Numbered from the stretch's first letter, positions 6,292 to 15,337 are shown. The stretch is 52,656 bases of DNA from an uncultured Clostridia bacterium (GCA_947625155.1 CANQNG010000011.1:1-52656); one strand, 5' to 3'. Program-made: numbers and translations. The notes: generated from the letters alone by a model not told the origin.

Positions 6292-7557
6292 ATGTTTGTC
6301 GATAAGGCGAAGATCTGTATCAAAGCCGGTGACGGCGGAGATGGCGCAGTTTCCTTTCACAGGGAAAAATATGTGGCAGCCGGCGGTCCTGACGGCGGAG
6401 ACGGCGGCAGGGGCGGCGATGTGATCTTTGTGGCTGACAACAGCATGTCCTCCCTGCTCGACTTCCGCTACAAGCGGAAATTCATCGCCCCAAACGGCGA
6501 AAACGGTGCAGGAAAGCGCTGCACCGGAAGAAGCGCCCAGCCGCTTGTCATCAAAGTGCCAAGGGGCACGCTCATCCGGGAAGCGCAGTCCGGCAGGATC
6601 ATGGCGGATATTTCCGACGATGCGCCTCATGTACTGGCGCAGGGCGGCAGAGGGGGCAAAGGTAACCAGCATTTTGCCACATCCACAAGACAGATACCCC
6701 GCTTCGCCAAGCCCGGTCTGCCGGGGGAGTCGTTCGAGGTGACACTGGAGCTGAAACTCCTTGCCGATGTGGGACTGGTGGGCTTTCCGAGCGTGGGCAA
6801 GTCCAGCCTGATCTCCGTGGTCAGCGCTGCCCGCCCGAAGATCGCAGACTACCATTTCACGACATTAACGCCCGTGCTCGGCGTGGTGAAGCTGAACGAG
6901 GAGCGTTCGTTCGTCATGGCGGACATCCCCGGACTGATCGAGGGCGCAAGTGAGGGCGTGGGCTTAGGGCATGAGTTCCTGCGCCATGTGGAACGGTGCA
7001 GGCTGATCGTACACGTGCTGGACGTGTCCGGCATCGAGGGGCGTGACCCGAAAGAGGACCTTCGCATCATCGACCGGGAGCTTGCCAATTTCAGCGAAGC
7101 ACTCGCCCAATGCCCCCAAATCGTTGCTGCCAACAAATGCGACCTTGCCACGGAAGAACAGATCGCATCGCTGCGGACGTATATCGAGGGGCAGGGACTG
7201 CCGTTCTTTCCTGTTTCCGCCGCAACTACGGAGGGGACAAAGGCTTTGATACAGGCGATCGGGGAAAAGCTCGCCGGACTGCCGCCTGTCAGGGTCTACG
7301 AACCAGAACCCATTCCCGTGGCACTGCCGGAAAACGGACAGAAGTTCGAGGCAGAAAAGGCGGATGGCATCTACTACGTGGAAGCACCATGGCTGGAGGG
7401 CATCCTGCGGACAGTGAACATGGAGGACTACTCCTCGCTGCAATATTTCCAGCGTGTGCTGCGTTCCAGCGGCATCATCGACAAGCTGGAGGAAATGGGC
7501 GTACAGGAGGGCGACACGGTCAATGTCTGCGGCTTTGCATTTGATTATGTCAGGTAA
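6292..7557 (+). CDS. obg: GTPase Obg/CgtA
   Basis: This 421-residue protein is the ribosome-assembly and stringent-response GTPase Obg. It has the glycine-rich N-terminal Obg fold (residues 1 to about 158, GDGGDGAVSFHREKYV, GGPDGGDGGRGGDV), the G domain with GFPSVGKSS from about residue 164, DIPGLIEGA near 210 and NKCD near 281, and a C-terminal OCT domain of about 75 residues. The start at 6292 follows AAAAGGGAGG at 7 bases; an open frame from 6223 lacks a signal. It sits right after rpmA, as in many Firmicutes, and its stop abuts the mini-RNase III gene. Confidence 0.97.
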   Translation: MFVDKAKICIKAGDGGDGAVSFHREKYVAAGGPDGGDGGRGGDVIFVADNSMSSLLDFRYKRKFIAPNGENGAGKRCTGRSAQPLVIKVPRGTLIREAQSGRIMADISDDAPHVLAQGGRGGKGNQHFATSTRQIPRFAKPGLPGESFEVTLELKLLADVGLVGFPSVGKSSLISVVSAARPKIADYHFTTLTPVLGVVKLNEERSFVMADIPGLIEGASEGVGLGHEFLRHVERCRLIVHVLDVSGIEGRDPKEDLRIIDRELANFSEALAQCPQIVAANKCDLATEEQIASLRTYIEGQGLPFFPVSAATTEGTKALIQAIGEKLAGLPPVRVYEPEPIPVALPENGQKFEAEKADGIYYVEAPWLEGILRTVNMEDYSSLQYFQRVLRSSGIIDKLEEMGVQEGDTVNVCGFAFDYVR

Positions 7558-7558
7558 G

Positions 7559-7954
7559 ATGACAGAGGCAGAAGCACAGCAGTACAGCCCGCTGACGCTG
7601 GCATTTCTGGGCGACAGTGTGTATGAAGTGCTGGTGCGGTCTGCTCTCACAGAACAAGCCAATATGCCTGTGCAAAAGCTGCACAGTGAAAAGATACAGT
7701 TTGTCTGCGCCGGATTTCAGGCAAGAGCTGCGGAACGGCTCGAACTGACAGAAGCGGAACAGGCGATCTACAGACGGGGGCGAAATGCCTCTGTCCATCC
7801 CCCGAAAAGTGCCGGACTGGCAGATTACCGGAAAGCGACCGGTCTGGAAGCTGTGTTCGGGTATCTGCATCTGATCGGCAATACGCAGCGCATCGAAGAA
7901 CTCTTTGCGGCGGTGTGGGGGATGAGAGACGAACTGATCTCCAAAACAAAATGA
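7559..7954 (+). CDS. mrnC: Mini-ribonuclease 3 (Mini-III)
   Basis: The 131-residue product is an RNase III catalytic domain without the double-stranded RNA-binding domain, used in Firmicutes to mature 23S rRNA. The signature FLGDSVYEVLVR carries the catalytic Asp, with RRGRNAS and an Glu-containing C-terminal helix (RIEELFAAVW) supplying the rest. The ATG at 7559 lies one base after the obg stop; an alternative in-frame ATG at 7547 would overlap obg. Neither has a strong ribosome binding site, so it probably depends on coupled translation from obg. Confidence 0.93.
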   Translation: MTEAEAQQYSPLTLAFLGDSVYEVLVRSALTEQANMPVQKLHSEKIQFVCAGFQARAAERLELTEAEQAIYRRGRNASVHPPKSAGLADYRKATGLEAVFGYLHLIGNTQRIEELFAAVWGMRDELISKTK

Positions 7955-7967
7955 AAGGAGACTGTGT

Positions 7968-8711
7968 ATGTCCGGACATTCCAAGTGGAATAATATCAAA
8001 CGCCGAAAGGAAGCGACCGATGCGGTCAAGGCGAAGATCTTCACCAAGATCGGCAGGGAGATGATCGTCTGCATCAAGGAGGGCGGTCCTGACCCGAACA
8101 ATAACGCCCGCCTGCGTGATCTCATCGCTAAGGCAAGGTCCAACAATGTCCCGAATGATAACATCGACCGCCTCATCAAGAAAGCTTCCGGCGAGGGCAG
8201 CAAGAACAACTTCGAGTCCATGGTCTATGAGGGCTACGGACCGAGCGGTGTCGCTGTCATTGTCGAATGCCTGACCGATAACAAGAATCGGACAGCAGGC
8301 GATGTACGGCACTATTTCGATAAATTCGGGGGTAATTTGGGTACCACCGGCTGCGTGTCCTTCCAGTTCACGGACAAGGGCATCGTGGTCGTGGAGAATA
8401 CCGGCATCGACGAGGATCAGGCAATGGAGGACTGCTTTGACTGCGGGGGAGATGACCTCACGGTCGAGGAGGATACGATCGTTATGGAGTGCGCACCCGC
8501 ACAGGTACATGCCATGCGGGAAGCCCTGACGGAAAAGGGGTACAACGTGCTTTCCGCCGAAGCGGAAAAGGTCCCTTCCAGCTATGTTTCTCTGGACGAT
8601 CCGGAGGATGTGAAAAAAATGCAGGAACTCCTCGATCATCTCGAGGAAAATGACGACGTTCAGAATGTTTACCACAACTGGGAAATGCCGGAGGACGGCG
8701 AATCATTTTAA
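7968..8711 (+). CDS. YebC/PmpR family protein
   Basis: The 247-residue protein opens MSGHSKWNNIKRRKEATDA, the hallmark of the YebC/PmpR/TACO1 family, and contains YEGYGPSGVAVIVECLTDN typical of its middle domain. Members were annotated as transcription regulators; more recent work on bacterial and mitochondrial members points to a role on the ribosome at difficult proline stretches. The acidic C-terminal domain (LDDPEDVKKMQELLDHLEEN) is complete. It follows GAAAGGAGA at 7 bases and sits 13 bp after the Mini-III gene within a translation-related cluster, which fits the translational role better. Confidence 0.93.
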   Translation: MSGHSKWNNIKRRKEATDAVKAKIFTKIGREMIVCIKEGGPDPNNNARLRDLIAKARSNNVPNDNIDRLIKKASGEGSKNNFESMVYEGYGPSGVAVIVECLTDNKNRTAGDVRHYFDKFGGNLGTTGCVSFQFTDKGIVVVENTGIDEDQAMEDCFDCGGDDLTVEEDTIVMECAPAQVHAMREALTEKGYNVLSAEAEKVPSSYVSLDDPEDVKKMQELLDHLEENDDVQNVYHNWEMPEDGESF

Positions 8712-8731
8712 TTTATAGGAGGCAGATCATT

Positions 8732-8974
8732 ATGCGCAGCACAGGAATTTTCAGACGTATGGATGCACTTGGCAGGATCGTCCTGCCCAAGGAGCTGAGG
8801 AAGAGTCTCGGCATTGAGGTCAATGACTATTTACAGATCTTTCTGGACGAGGATCAGATCGTTCTCCGCAAGAGCCATCTGAGCTGTATGGCTTGCGGTG
8901 AGACCGAAAATCTGACCGATTTCCACAACAAGAAGATCTGCCGGAAGTGCATGGAGGAGCTGCGGAATCTGTAA
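8732..8974 (+). CDS. AbrB-like DNA-binding protein with C-terminal zinc-ribbon-like motif
   Basis: An 80-residue regulator. Residues 1-48 form a SpoVT/AbrB swapped-hairpin domain (STGIFRRMDALGRIVLPKEL, SLGIEVNDYLQIF), which dimerises and binds DNA. Residues 53-75 hold two CxxC pairs, CMACGETENLTDFHNKKICRKC, likely a small zinc site, seen in some clostridial AbrB-type proteins. It has a good TAGGAGG ribosome binding site and lies 20 bp after yebC and about 40 bp before the AAA ATPase gene, probably in one transcript. Target genes are unknown; transition-state or sporulation control is a guess from the family. Confidence 0.88.
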   Translation: MRSTGIFRRMDALGRIVLPKELRKSLGIEVNDYLQIFLDEDQIVLRKSHLSCMACGETENLTDFHNKKICRKCMEELRNL

Positions 8975-9013
8975 GCATCCCGCACAGCCGGCTGAGAATG
9001 GGAGATGAGCCGT

Positions 9014-10519
9014 ATGCGTAATACCCGGAACGACACGCTGCAATACATCTACACCCTCTGCAACCGCTATGAACAGCAGGGGATGCGTATCAAGGGCAGC
9101 CACATGTCCGTGCGTGACTATGCACAGTTTGCGATCATGAAATTCATGCTCTACCTTGCCGACAGCGACCGGAACATCCGGGATGCGGAGGTGGACATCA
9201 TCAACGATTGTCTGGGGTTTTCCCTGACAAGAGACTATGTGGTGCGCTTTGTGGAGGAGCATCGCATTTCGGGAGATGCGATCTTTGATACGATCCTCTC
9301 CCTGCTGACCGTGTTCATCAATGCAGACATCCAGAATGATGCGGCAGACGGGAGCACGTCGCTGATGCTGCTGGAATTCTTCGATGAACTGGGTCTGGAA
9401 TTCATCACCCATGACGGGAAATACGATGACCGTCAGACCAAGGCGATGGCTGTCCTCATGCTGCGGCTGAAAAACTACCGCTCTGCCTATCTGCGGAGCT
9501 GGAAAAAGCTCAAGCATGAGCGCATTGATCCCTTTGCCCCAATGATGAACGACCCGGAGCTTCGCATGGAGACACCTGCCAGCGCACCTCCAGCGCCTGC
9601 GGCTGACAGTTCGTCCGGTGAGCAGACGGCAGACCCCATCCCCAAGCTGAAACAGGAAGAGCCGACAGAAAAGCCGGAAGAAGCACCGGAAGAAGATCTC
9701 GAAGCGCTTCTGGAAAACCTCAACAGTCTGACCGGGCTTTCCCGTGTCAAGGAGGATCTCACCAGTCTCATCAACCTGCTGAAGGTACATAAGATGCGTG
9801 CTGACAGGGGACTGCCGCAGGCTTCGGTATCGCTGCACATGATCTTTTCGGGCAACCCCGGCACGGGCAAAACGACCGTTGCCCGGCTGCTCAGTAAGAT
9901 CTACAAGCAGCTCGGCGTACTCAGCAAGGGGCATCTGGTGGAGGTAGACCGTTCCGGGCTGGTCAGCGGCTATGTCGGACAGACGGCGATCAAGACCAAA
10001 AAAGTCATTGACAGCGCCATCGGCGGTTTGCTGTTCATTGACGAGGCGTATGCCCTGACTGCTAATACCGGTTCCAACGACTTCGGTACGGAGGCAGTCA
10101 ACACGCTCCTGAAAGCCATGGAGGACAACCGGGAAGATCTGGTCGTCATCTGCGCCGGGTATACAGACCTGATGGAGCAGTTTCTGGACTCCAATCCGGG
10201 GCTGCGTTCCCGTTTCAACAAGCAGATCCTCTTTGAGGACTATACCGCTGAAGAGCTGGTGGATATTTTCATGGGCATCTGCGAAAAGTCTTTCTTTGAG
10301 CTGACGGATGAGGCAAGGGCAGTTGTCGATCAGTTCTTCGCCGACCGGGTATCCCGCAAGACAGAATTGCCGGGCTTTGCCAACGGCAGAGATGCACGCA
10401 ATTATTTTGAAAAAACGCTGACTTATCAGGCAAACCGCCTTGCAACGATGGTTTCTGTCACGGACAAGGATCTGGTGACGATCACCAAAGAAGATGTGGA
10501 AAAGGTGGAACTGTTCTGA
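9014..10519 (+). CDS. TerB-like domain plus CbxX/SpoVK-type AAA ATPase
   Basis: A 501-residue protein in three parts. Residues about 25-165 resemble a TerB/tellurite-resistance-like helical domain (YAQFAIMKFMLYLADSD, then a paired acidic region). Residues about 180-225 are a low-complexity Pro/Glu linker. Residues about 235-501 form an AAA domain of the CbxX/CfqX/SpoVK type with Walker A GNPGTGKTT from 280, SGYVGQTA pore-like loop, Walker B LLFIDEAYA (Asp-Glu 343-344), and sensor/arginine region NPGLRSRFNK. The first ATG (9005) directly abuts GGAG; the ATG at 9014, 9 bases downstream, is the better start. SpoVK-like proteins act in spore development, but the partner here is unknown. Confidence 0.85.
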   Translation: MRNTRNDTLQYIYTLCNRYEQQGMRIKGSHMSVRDYAQFAIMKFMLYLADSDRNIRDAEVDIINDCLGFSLTRDYVVRFVEEHRISGDAIFDTILSLLTVFINADIQNDAADGSTSLMLLEFFDELGLEFITHDGKYDDRQTKAMAVLMLRLKNYRSAYLRSWKKLKHERIDPFAPMMNDPELRMETPASAPPAPAADSSSGEQTADPIPKLKQEEPTEKPEEAPEEDLEALLENLNSLTGLSRVKEDLTSLINLLKVHKMRADRGLPQASVSLHMIFSGNPGTGKTTVARLLSKIYKQLGVLSKGHLVEVDRSGLVSGYVGQTAIKTKKVIDSAIGGLLFIDEAYALTANTGSNDFGTEAVNTLLKAMEDNREDLVVICAGYTDLMEQFLDSNPGLRSRFNKQILFEDYTAEELVDIFMGICEKSFFELTDEARAVVDQFFADRVSRKTELPGFANGRDARNYFEKTLTYQANRLATMVSVTDKDLVTITKEDVEKVELF

Positions 10520-10534
10520 CCACGGAGGTACGAT

Positions 10535-11005
10535 ATGGTAGTCATTGAAATGGAAAACGGCAAGGAGATCGAGATCGAGCTGTATCCCGATATTGCGCCG
10601 ATCTCCTGCGAGAATTTTGAGAAGCTCGTCAGACAGGGCTTCTATGACGGACTGACCTTTCACCGGGTCATTGAGGGCTTCATGATCCAAGGCGGCTGCC
10701 CGAACGGTACAGGCACAGGCGGTCCCGGCTGGACGATCAAGGGAGAATTTGCTGCCAACGGTGTGCAGAATGATCTGAAACACACCCGTGGTGTGCTTTC
10801 TATGGCAAGGGCAGCGCAGCCGGACTCTGCCGGTTCGCAGTTCTTCATCATGCATCAGGATGCGCCCTATCTGGACGGGCAGTATGCGGCTTTCGGGAAG
10901 GTGATCTCCGGCATGGACGTGGTCGATGCTATCGCTGCGACCCCCACGGACTATAACGACAAGCCCAAGACACCGCAGGTCATGAAACGGGTCTGCATCA
11001 AGTAG
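10535..11005 (+). CDS. Cyclophilin-type peptidyl-prolyl cis-trans isomerase
   Basis: A 156-residue single-domain cyclophilin without signal peptide, so cytoplasmic. Motifs are [19 protein letters not shown] with the active-site Arg, [17 protein letters not shown], and [20 protein letters not shown]. It catalyses prolyl bond isomerisation during folding. The start follows CACGGAGG at 6 bases, 15 bp after the AAA ATPase gene; the next gene starts 22 bp after it, so these probably share a transcript. Confidence 0.95.
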   Translation: MVVIEMENGKEIEIELYPDIAPISCENFEKLVRQGFYDGLTFHRVIEGFMIQGGCPNGTGTGGPGWTIKGEFAANGVQNDLKHTRGVLSMARAAQPDSAGSQFFIMHQDAPYLDGQYAAFGKVISGMDVVDAIAATPTDYNDKPKTPQVMKRVCIK

Positions 11006-11027
11006 TACTGCCACGGGAGGGGATGCT

Positions 11028-11804
11028 GTGAAAGCACTGCAAAAAGTGAAGCTGATCGGCAGCATCGTGGTCGTTGCCGGACTGGGCGTTTCCCTGCTGG
11101 GGAACTTTCTCCAGTACCGGGACAGGAAGAAAAGCGATGCCGCTGTGGAAGCAGCACTGATACAGATCGAGGAGGACAGACAGAAAGAGGAGGAGGCAGA
11201 AAAGGTGACCGAACCACTGCTCCTCGCAAGGGAAACGCTGGAGGAGCTAATTAGCTCCGCAAGTGATCTTGTCTCACTTAAATATTACTATACCAATGTT
11301 GCGACCCTGACGAATTACAAGGAGCTGTTCGGCAACAAGGTACCGTTCACAACAGATGAGATCCTGTTTACATACGAGGGAACGGTTTGTGCAGGCATTG
11401 ACCTCTCTGCGGTGCAGTTTGAGATCGACAACGAGAAGAAGCGTGTCAGCATTGCGCTGCCGGCGGCAAACATCATTTCCCATGAGCTGGATACGTCCAG
11501 CTTCGAGTATTACAATGTCAAAAATTCTGTTTTCACGTCGATCTCTCCCGAGGAACTGACTGTTAAGGTCGATGCGCTGAAAGCCGAGCAGGAGGCAGAA
11601 CTACAGGACGGCGACTTCTATACGGAGGTCACAGAAAATGCACAGACCGTCATTGAGGAGCTGCTGACGAATGCGGCTGTGACTGAGGGGTATTCGTTCC
11701 GCTTTTCCTCTGCCGAGCCGGAAACCGAAACAGAAACGGAAACAGTACCTGACGTGACCGAGCCGACAGAGACTGTTCCGGGATCCGAAACCAAACAGGC
11801 ATAA
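11028..11804 (+). CDS. DUF4230 membrane-anchored protein
   Basis: A 258-residue protein with one N-terminal membrane segment (LIGSIVVVAGLGVSLLGNFL), a coiled-coil-like Glu/Lys stretch, and a DUF4230 domain at about residues 80-215 (LVSLKYYYTNVATLTNYKE, FTYEGTVCAGIDLSAVQFEI, VSIALPAANIISHELD). The tail is a Glu/Thr/Pro repeat region. The start is GTG at 11028, 6 bases after GGGAGGGG; the ATG five bases earlier is in another frame. A bidirectional terminator follows. The domain is common in clostridial cell-surface proteins; its function is unknown. Confidence 0.8.
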   Translation: MKALQKVKLIGSIVVVAGLGVSLLGNFLQYRDRKKSDAAVEAALIQIEEDRQKEEEAEKVTEPLLLARETLEELISSASDLVSLKYYYTNVATLTNYKELFGNKVPFTTDEILFTYEGTVCAGIDLSAVQFEIDNEKKRVSIALPAANIISHELDTSSFEYYNVKNSVFTSISPEELTVKVDALKAEQEAELQDGDFYTEVTENAQTVIEELLTNAAVTEGYSFRFSSAEPETETETETVPDVTEPTETVPGSETKQA

Positions 11805-11807
11805 ACT

Positions 11808-11842
11808 AAGAGGGCACTTTTTGCAAAGTGCCCTCTTTTTTA
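11808..11842. terminator. Bidirectional intrinsic terminator
   Basis: AAGAGGGCACTTT (11808-11820) and AAAGTGCCCTCTT (11825-11837) form a 13-bp perfect stem with T-runs on both strands. It ends the plus-strand operon and the convergent lipoprotein gene, whose stop codon overlaps it. Confidence 0.9.
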
Positions 11843-12442
11843 TGTAGTCGCCTCTGTGCATTCGGTGGGGACAGCTTCGGGGAGTGTCTCCGTCGGGGGC
11901 GCTGTCGACTCCGTGGGAAGTGTTGTGCTTTCCTCTGTAAAGCTGTCAAACGTGACAACAACGCCGTATGCCGGGAACAGGAACGACAGCGGAACGCCCT
12001 CATCCGAGCATGTCAGGGTATATTCTCCGACCTCCAGTTCTCCCTCGCAGATGACATTGCCCTCTTCCGTGTGTCCGTTCAGCTCCGGTTCGAGTGCCAT
12101 GCCGTCTACCACTTCCATCAGGCTGCCCAGCTCCGTGCGGAGCGCCTGCGCCGACTGCGGAACGGAAAATTCCAGACCCTTGTAAGAGGCTTTCACCTCA
12201 TCATCCAGAAAATCCAGCTGCACCCCCGCAAGCTGCTTCGGCTCACTGAACAGGACGCTCCATGCGTTCATGCCCATGCGTGTCAAAGTGGCTTTCGTTT
12301 CGGTATCGGCATTCGTGACCGTTACATCCGCCGAAAATCCGCCAGCCATGCGGTTGGCAGTCTTGCCGGGCAGGCTCTGCACTGTGCAGCCCGCACACAG
12401 CAGCAATGCCGTCATGCCAAGTCCTGCAAAAATACGTTTCAT
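11840..12442 (-). CDS. Putative lipoprotein, unknown function
   Basis: A 200-residue protein with a lipoprotein signal, MKRIFAGLGMTALLLCAGC, the Cys at 19 being the lipidation site. The body (about residues 30-165) is a beta-rich domain I do not recognise (FSADVTVTNADTETKATLTR, CEGELEVGEYTLTCSDEG); it resembles the LolA/LppX-like outer-layer lipid-binding folds only in general pattern. The last 35 residues are Thr/Pro/Glu-rich, as in the neighbouring lipoproteins, suggesting a cell-wall-spanning tail. The start follows GAGGTGAG. It lies 56 bp downstream of nnr on the same strand. Confidence 0.75.
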   Translation of the reverse strand: MKRIFAGLGMTALLLCAGCTVQSLPGKTANRMAGGFSADVTVTNADTETKATLTRMGMNAWSVLFSEPKQLAGVQLDFLDDEVKASYKGLEFSVPQSAQALRTELGSLMEVVDGMALEPELNGHTEEGNVICEGELEVGEYTLTCSDEGVPLSFLFPAYGVVVTFDSFTEESTTLPTESTAPPTETLPEAVPTECTEATT

Positions 12443-12498
12443 ACACTCACCTCAGTATCATTTCGGTTGGCATTCCTGTATTTTTGCAGACCCGGATC

Positions 12499-13989
12499 TT
12501 ATAGCACTTCCGGAAGGGCTGCCAGCAGATCCTGCGGGAGCATGTAAAGCTCATCGAGGTCCTTGGCACAGTGATCTCCCGCTGCCGCATGGAGCGTCAC
12601 TGCCGTACAAGCGGCTTCGTACAGCGGCATTCCCTGTGCGGCAAGGGCTGCGAGCATCCCAGCAAGCACATCGCCGCTGCCGGCTCTTGCCATGCCTGCA
12701 TTCCCAAGGCGGCAGACCGCCATTCGTTTGCCATCCGTGACGACCGTGCCAGCCCCTTTCAGCACGACTACAGCGCCCGTCTGCGCTGCCAGTTTCTTTG
12801 CCGTGCCGGGGCGGTCACGCTGCACCTCTGCCGTGGAGATGCCCAGCAGCCTTGCCGCTTCCGCCGGGTGCGGCGTGAGTACAGTTCGTCCTTCCGGTAT
12901 CCATTCTATGCAAGTACCCATGCCATTCAGACCATCCGCATCCAGAATTACCGGACAGGTGCTTTCTTTCAGCAGGAATTCCGTGAGCTGCTTTGTCTCC
13001 TCCGTCACACCAAGCCCACAGCCGAGGAGCAGCGCCTGCTTGCCCTGCAATGCTTCTGTAAGGGCTGCCTTGTTTGCCTCAAACTGCAGGAAACCTTGTG
13101 CATCCACGGCAAGCGGCAGGCACATGACTTCCGGCAGGCGGCTGCACACGGCTGCCACGACCGGTTCAGCAGAGGCACAGGTCGCCAGCCCCACGCCCAT
13201 GCGCATCGCACCGCCAGCGGAAAGCACAGCAGCGCCCCGCATCCGTACCGAACCCGTAACAGAAAGCAAATGCCCGTTCATGTGCTTGTGCGCATCCGGG
13301 CGGCGGACAGGGAGCAGAGCACGTGCAGCAGCAAGTTTCAGGTCGTCGGCAGGGGCAGTTTCGAGCGAATCGAATGCCGAAGCCGGGATGCCGATGTCCG
13401 CTTTGACGATCTCACCGCAATACTCCAACAGCGGATACTGTGTCATGCCGAGCTTGACCGCCCCGAACGTTACCGTCAGCTCTGCCGGGAATGTACCGGG
13501 GCAGACTGCACCCGTATCGGCATTGCCGCCGCTCGGAATATCGCAGGCAACGTGGATCTTTCCCTGTGTCTTAGCAAGGAGCGCTGCAAGATGCTCATCC
13601 AGTGTTCCCTTGAAGCCTGTGCCGAACAAGCCATCGACCACAATATCCGGCTCACCGAACAGGAAATCATACGCCTCCCCATAGATCGGGATGCCCTCTG
13701 CCTTTGCCTGCTCATAGGCTGCACGGGCAGCGGGTGTACCGGGGTTGCCATTTGGGGCAAGTATCTCCGGCTTCCAGCCGGCTTTCTTGAGAAAGACCGC
13801 AGCAGCATAGCAGTCGCCGCCGTTGTTTCCCTTTCCGGCAAGGAACAGGACGATCTTCTTGTCCGGGTAGCGCATCGCAATCGTCTCCGCCAGCGCATGT
13901 CCTGCCCGCTGCATCATTTCCGCATAGGAAACACCACCCTGATCTGTAAGTGCCTCCAGTAAGTGCATTTGTTCGGTAGTGGTAAACAT
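12499..13989 (-). CDS. nnr: Bifunctional NAD(P)H-hydrate epimerase/dehydratase
   Basis: This 496-residue fusion repairs hydrated NAD(P)H. The N-terminal YjeF_N epimerase domain (1 to about 215) shows LAGKGNNGGDCYAAAVFLKK and VDGLFGTGFKG; the C-terminal ribokinase-like ADP/ATP-dependent dehydratase domain (about 225-496) shows LTPHPAEAARLLG and NAGMARAGSGDVLAGMLAAL. Both active-site regions are intact. The start at 13989 follows GGGAGGATAACGTT. It is 20 bp downstream of a lipoprotein gene on the same strand. Confidence 0.96.
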   Translation of the reverse strand: MFTTTEQMHLLEALTDQGGVSYAEMMQRAGHALAETIAMRYPDKKIVLFLAGKGNNGGDCYAAAVFLKKAGWKPEILAPNGNPGTPAARAAYEQAKAEGIPIYGEAYDFLFGEPDIVVDGLFGTGFKGTLDEHLAALLAKTQGKIHVACDIPSGGNADTGAVCPGTFPAELTVTFGAVKLGMTQYPLLEYCGEIVKADIGIPASAFDSLETAPADDLKLAAARALLPVRRPDAHKHMNGHLLSVTGSVRMRGAAVLSAGGAMRMGVGLATCASAEPVVAAVCSRLPEVMCLPLAVDAQGFLQFEANKAALTEALQGKQALLLGCGLGVTEETKQLTEFLLKESTCPVILDADGLNGMGTCIEWIPEGRTVLTPHPAEAARLLGISTAEVQRDRPGTAKKLAAQTGAVVVLKGAGTVVTDGKRMAVCRLGNAGMARAGSGDVLAGMLAALAAQGMPLYEAACTAVTLHAAAGDHCAKDLDELYMLPQDLLAALPEVL

Positions 13990-14009
13990 AACGTTATCCT
14001 CCCTTTATT

Positions 14010-14807
14010 TCACGGCAAGACTGCCGCAATATTCTCCTCTGTGAGGGGCAGGCATTCCGGTGTCAAGGTTTCTGCGCCCTCTGCCCATGTATCGTGCCAT
14101 GCCGTGTACTCCGTCACGTCCGAAGGCAGGTCTGAGCCGATGTAATAGACCGTGCCGCTGCTGCTGGTGTCTGCTTCTTCCGGGTATTCGTCCTCATTGT
14201 CCTCAGCTGCAAGGGCTGCACGGGAAAGGGCATTGACATAGGCTGCACAGCGGTAGCCGTCCACGTCCGCCTCATACTCCCACAGCGTGTATGGCACAAA
14301 TGCTCCGGTATAGTCCCCGGCTTCATCCGCTTCCGTGGCAACACCGCCTGTAAACCAGCTCACCTCGGCATTCGCTTTCAGTTCCGCTTTCAGGAAACCA
14401 TCTGCATCCGTACCGTAGAGCAGTTCCTGACAGGTATCCGCACTGTGCAGCCGGAGCAACAGTTCCGGTTTGCCGTCCCCGTCCATATCCGTGACCGCAA
14501 AGGTGGTCTCCTCCGGCTTGCCCAGTTCCACTTCCTTGCCGTCCGGCAGCACATTGTCCGTCAGCAATGTTGTCAGGAGCGCCCGGTACTGCACGGCATC
14601 TTCCGGCGGTTCTGTCGGTGCGGCAGGCGCATCCGGTGTGGTAAAACGGTCCTGCCCGGCTGCGGTCGGCGTTTCAGACGGAGAAGAAGTCTCCGCTTCG
14701 GTCACGGGGGCAGTCTCTGTGGGGGGCTGGGTATCTGCCGGCACGGTCTCCCGGCTGCATCCGGTCAGGCACAGGAGCAATGCTGCTGCAAGATACGGGC
14801 GTTTCAT
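14010..14807 (-). CDS. Putative lipoprotein with calcium-binding-like repeat
   Basis: A 265-residue protein with the lipobox LLCLTGC (Cys 17), then a Pro/Thr/Glu-rich spacer to about residue 70. The globular part contains FAVTDMDGDGKPELLLRLHS, the DxDGDGxxELL signature of FG-GAP/VCBS-like or single EF-hand-like calcium loops that is common in clostridial surface proteins. The ATG overlaps the stop of the upstream membrane-protein gene by 4 bp (ATGA), so the two are translationally coupled. The function is unknown; an extracellular, wall-attached location is likely. Confidence 0.75.
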   Translation of the reverse strand: MKRPYLAAALLLCLTGCSRETVPADTQPPTETAPVTEAETSSPSETPTAAGQDRFTTPDAPAAPTEPPEDAVQYRALLTTLLTDNVLPDGKEVELGKPEETTFAVTDMDGDGKPELLLRLHSADTCQELLYGTDADGFLKAELKANAEVSWFTGGVATEADEAGDYTGAFVPYTLWEYEADVDGYRCAAYVNALSRAALAAEDNEDEYPEEADTSSSGTVYYIGSDLPSDVTEYTAWHDTWAEGAETLTPECLPLTEENIAAVLP

Positions 14808-15337
14808 GTCGCCTGCTCCCGGAGACTGCGCTTCAGTTCACGGGGCAGAAAGCTCTCCAGCACGCCCCGGAAATGGGCATCCGGGGAAAAATACAGGCAG
14901 CACTTTCCGTGTTCCGGGTGAGTAAATTCCGCATAGTACTCCTCGCCCTCACCCTCTGTCATCAGGGAGAGACCCATGGCGGAGAAAGTCGTCATTTCCT
15001 CATCGGATGCCGGGCAGACACCTGCTTTCCCGTAGGCAGTGAAGCTGCTGACCTCGACCGAGAGCATCTTTTTGCGCTTGTCTTGTCCGAGGATCTTGTC
15101 AATATCGAGACTGCCGTTGGTGCAGGCATATTCATACTCGACCTGCGTGTGCTTCATCAGGTAATATGCCCCCCAGACCGCACACACCGGCAGAATGATC
15201 GCCAGCCCGAAACCCATGAACAGCAATAAAAGAGATACCGCCGTGATCAGAATGGTGATCACAACGATGCTGACCCGGCGGATGTCGTCGCTGGTGGTGT
15301 TGTATTTTTTCACGAGCTGCTCTGCGAATTGATCCAT
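14804..15337 (-). CDS. Two-helix membrane protein, DUF6106-like
   Basis: The 177-residue protein begins MDQFAEQLVKKYNTTSDD, has two adjacent membrane segments (about residues 20-60, VSIVVITILITAVSLLLLFM and LAIILPVCAVWGAYYLM), then a cytoplasmic domain with VEYEYACTNGSLDIDKILGQ, which I associate with DUF6106. The open frame extends to 15448, but the ATG at 15337 follows GGAGGCTTTTCC. Downstream the coupled lipoprotein gene overlaps by 4 bp. Function unknown. Confidence 0.75.
   Translation of the reverse strand: MDQFAEQLVKKYNTTSDDIRRVSIVVITILITAVSLLLLFMGFGLAIILPVCAVWGAYYLMKHTQVEYEYACTNGSLDIDKILGQDKRKKMLSVEVSSFTAYGKAGVCPASDEEMTTFSAMGLSLMTEGEGEEYYAEFTHPEHGKCCLYFSPDAHFRGVLESFLPRELKRSLREQAT

Noticed and set aside
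8831-11065. 744-codon antisense open frame opposite the ATPase and cyclophilin genes
   Set aside because: It mirrors well-defined genes in GC-rich codon phase, has no start signal, and shows no domain.
12571-13962. 463-codon antisense open frame opposite nnr
   Set aside because: The minus-strand frame is a complete NAD(P)HX repair enzyme with catalytic motifs; the antisense frame has none.
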